Assembly: GCA_964522665.1 (NCBI GenBank)
Contig: CAZFVY010000176.1
Location: forward strand, 1-7,605
DNA: 7,605 bases
From: CAZFVY01 sp964522665
GTDB taxonomy: Bacteria > Verrucomicrobiota > Verrucomicrobiia > Limisphaerales > CAZFVY01
Direction of reading: 5' to 3'
The notes under the pieces were generated by a model. The model was not told where the DNA came from. It searched no databases and saw only the letters and a list, made by a program, of their open reading frames with translations. The translations under genes and the position numbers were made by a program. Below are positions 6,621-7,605 of the stretch, in pieces; within the stretch, counting starts at the first letter, position 1; each line of letters begins with the position of its first letter.

Positions 6621-6639
6621 AATCCGCGTAATCCGCGGT
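6613..6639 (+). repeat. Three tandem copies of a 9-base ATCCGYG motif
   Basis: Three consecutive 9-base units are present: atccgtgaa, atccgcgta and atccgcggt, followed by aaaaatc. The last two also allow a small hairpin (ccgcg at 6624-6628, cgcgg at 6634-6638). It lies in the 145-base spacer between the permease and the dehydrogenase. From memory, very similar strings (atccgtgtaatccgtggt plus an A-run) occur in intergenic DNA of various Verrucomicrobia and Planctomycetes genomes, so this may be one copy of a dispersed element. That recollection was not checked here. Confidence 0.4.
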
Positions 6640-6677
6640 AAAAATCCCTCCTTGAAGCCCGCCGATGTCTCCTGATA

Positions 6678-7469
6678 ATGGGCGCCATGCAGACACGACT
6701 AGCCAATAAATGGGTATTGATCACCGGCGCCTCCAGCGGTTTTGGAGCCGCGGCCGCGCGCGCCTTCGCCGCGGAGAAAGCCTGCCTGCTGCTCGGCGCC
6801 CGGCGGGTGCCGCGCCTGGAATCGCTCGCCGAGGAAGCGCTGGCGGCGGGCGCTCCCAAGGCCCTCTTTCACGCCCTGGATGTTTCCCAGACCGCCAGCG
6901 TTGACGCGTTCGCCGAATGGGTCCGCGAGCACACGTCCCAAGTGGATGTGCTCATCAACAACGCCGGCGGCGCGCACGGCCTGGAAACGGTCGCCGAAGG
7001 CAAGGACGCCGATTGGGAGACGATGATGCAGACCAATGTGCTGGGAGTCCTGCGCATGACGCGGGCGATCCTGCCGTTGATGCGGGATCATCCGGGCGGC
7101 TCGATTCTCAATATTGGTTCAATCGCGGGCCACGTCGCTTACGAAGGGGGCGCCGCCTATTGCGGCAGCAAAGCCGCCGAACTGCAAATCACCCGCGCGC
7201 TCCGTCTGGAACTGTGCGGAACCGGCCTGCGGGTCGGCACAATCGACCCCGGGATGGCGGAGACCGAGTTCTCGATGGTTCGTTTCAAAGGCGACGCCGA
7301 GCGCGCGAAAAAAGTCTATGAAGGCGTGAACCCGCTCACGGGCGAGGACATCGCCGAGGCGTTGGTCTGGGCCGCCAGCCGGCCACCCCACGTCTGCATC
7401 GACGAAATGTTGATCAAGGCGACCGATCAGGCCGCGATCCACAAGGTTCATCGGCGGCCTAAAAACTAA
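6678..7469 (+). CDS. Short-chain dehydrogenase, YdfG-like (NADP-dependent 3-hydroxy acid dehydrogenase type)
   Basis: A 263-residue cytoplasmic classical short-chain dehydrogenase/reductase, close to the family's usual 250-260. The Rossmann nucleotide-binding motif TGASSGFG is at 16-23, and ARR at 41-43 after the second strand suggests preference for NADP(H). D68 (LDVS) and NNAG (94-97) follow. The catalytic set is complete: N120, S148 (NIGSIAG), Y161 and K165 (YCGSK). IDPGMAETEFSMVRFKGD (189-206) and the later LTGEDIAEALVW closely resemble E. coli YdfG, which oxidises serine, L-allo-threonine and 3-hydroxy acids and reduces malonic semialdehyde. Such a role is likely, but SDR substrate specificity cannot be fixed by sequence alone. 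The ATG at 6678 was chosen as the first in frame; ATG 6687 (Met4) is almost as likely, and neither has a clear ribosome binding site. It follows the permease by 145 bases on the same strand, a distance that suggests its own promoter, though I could not identify one. Confidence 0.9.
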   Translation: MGAMQTRLANKWVLITGASSGFGAAAARAFAAEKACLLLGARRVPRLESLAEEALAAGAPKALFHALDVSQTASVDAFAEWVREHTSQVDVLINNAGGAHGLETVAEGKDADWETMMQTNVLGVLRMTRAILPLMRDHPGGSILNIGSIAGHVAYEGGAAYCGSKAAELQITRALRLELCGTGLRVGTIDPGMAETEFSMVRFKGDAERAKKVYEGVNPLTGEDIAEALVWAASRPPHVCIDEMLIKATDQAAIHKVHRRPKN

Positions 7470-7605
7470 GGCGCGGTCGCGTCGAATACGGCCCGGCTTT
7501 CAAGCGGGGAGACCGCCACGACGGCGGACCCCTCGGCACGGGCGAAGGGTGGGCAGCGAATCCGTTCGCAGGCTCGCGACTTGCTAAATGGCGCTTCAAA
7601 TGCTA

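Noticed and set aside
7470..7605. Open minus-strand reading through the right-hand tail
   Set aside because: The frame is Arg/Pro/Ser-rich, ends inside the last codons of the dehydrogenase gene and shows no start or motif. A small dyad (ccgcc/ggcgg at 7513-7527) there has no T-run and was not called a terminator.

Overview
The window looks like chromosomal DNA of a GC-rich, soil-type bacterium, most likely of the Verrucomicrobiota. The main clue is a type II-secretion-like pseudopilin with a prepilin signal at its N-terminus and an H-X9-DG-type motif near its C-terminus. That architecture is typical of the PVC (Planctomycetes-Verrucomicrobia-Chlamydiae) group. A large 'orphan' FtsX/MacB permease of the ADOP type, common in Acidobacteria and also found in soil Verrucomicrobia, fits the same setting. 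No phage, IS, CRISPR, tRNA or rRNA signals were seen. Taxonomy is inferred from family style, not from a search.

Layout from left to right: (i) the 5' part of a minus-strand gene for a small exported protein, cut by the window edge (1-174). (ii) A plus-strand metallo-beta-lactamase-fold hydrolase of the NAPE-PLD-like group (414-1349). (iii) A convergent minus-strand pair, read from 3484 down to 1494: a secreted protein with a C-terminal fibronectin-III-like region, then, after 11 bases, the pseudopilin. GC-rich hairpins lie just past the pseudopilin stop. (iv) A 645-base gap without a convincing gene (3485-4129), which carries a very good sigma-54 (-24/-12) promoter match and, further upstream, a 10-base direct repeat. 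(v) An 800-residue ADOP permease (4130-6532) reading away from that promoter. (vi) A short spacer with a triplicated 9-base motif (6613-6639). (vii) A plus-strand short-chain dehydrogenase of the YdfG type (6678-7469), followed by 136 bases with nothing recognisable.

The genes do not form one obvious pathway. The secreted protein and the pseudopilin are probably co-transcribed and both act outside the cytoplasm. The permease appears to be an independently regulated, probably sigma-54-dependent unit with no ATPase gene beside it in the window. The hydrolase and the dehydrogenase look like stand-alone metabolic genes. I found no convincing new multi-gene system. The points most worth a second look are the sigma-54 promoter with its possible upstream activator sites, the secreted-protein/pseudopilin pair, and the short spacer repeat.
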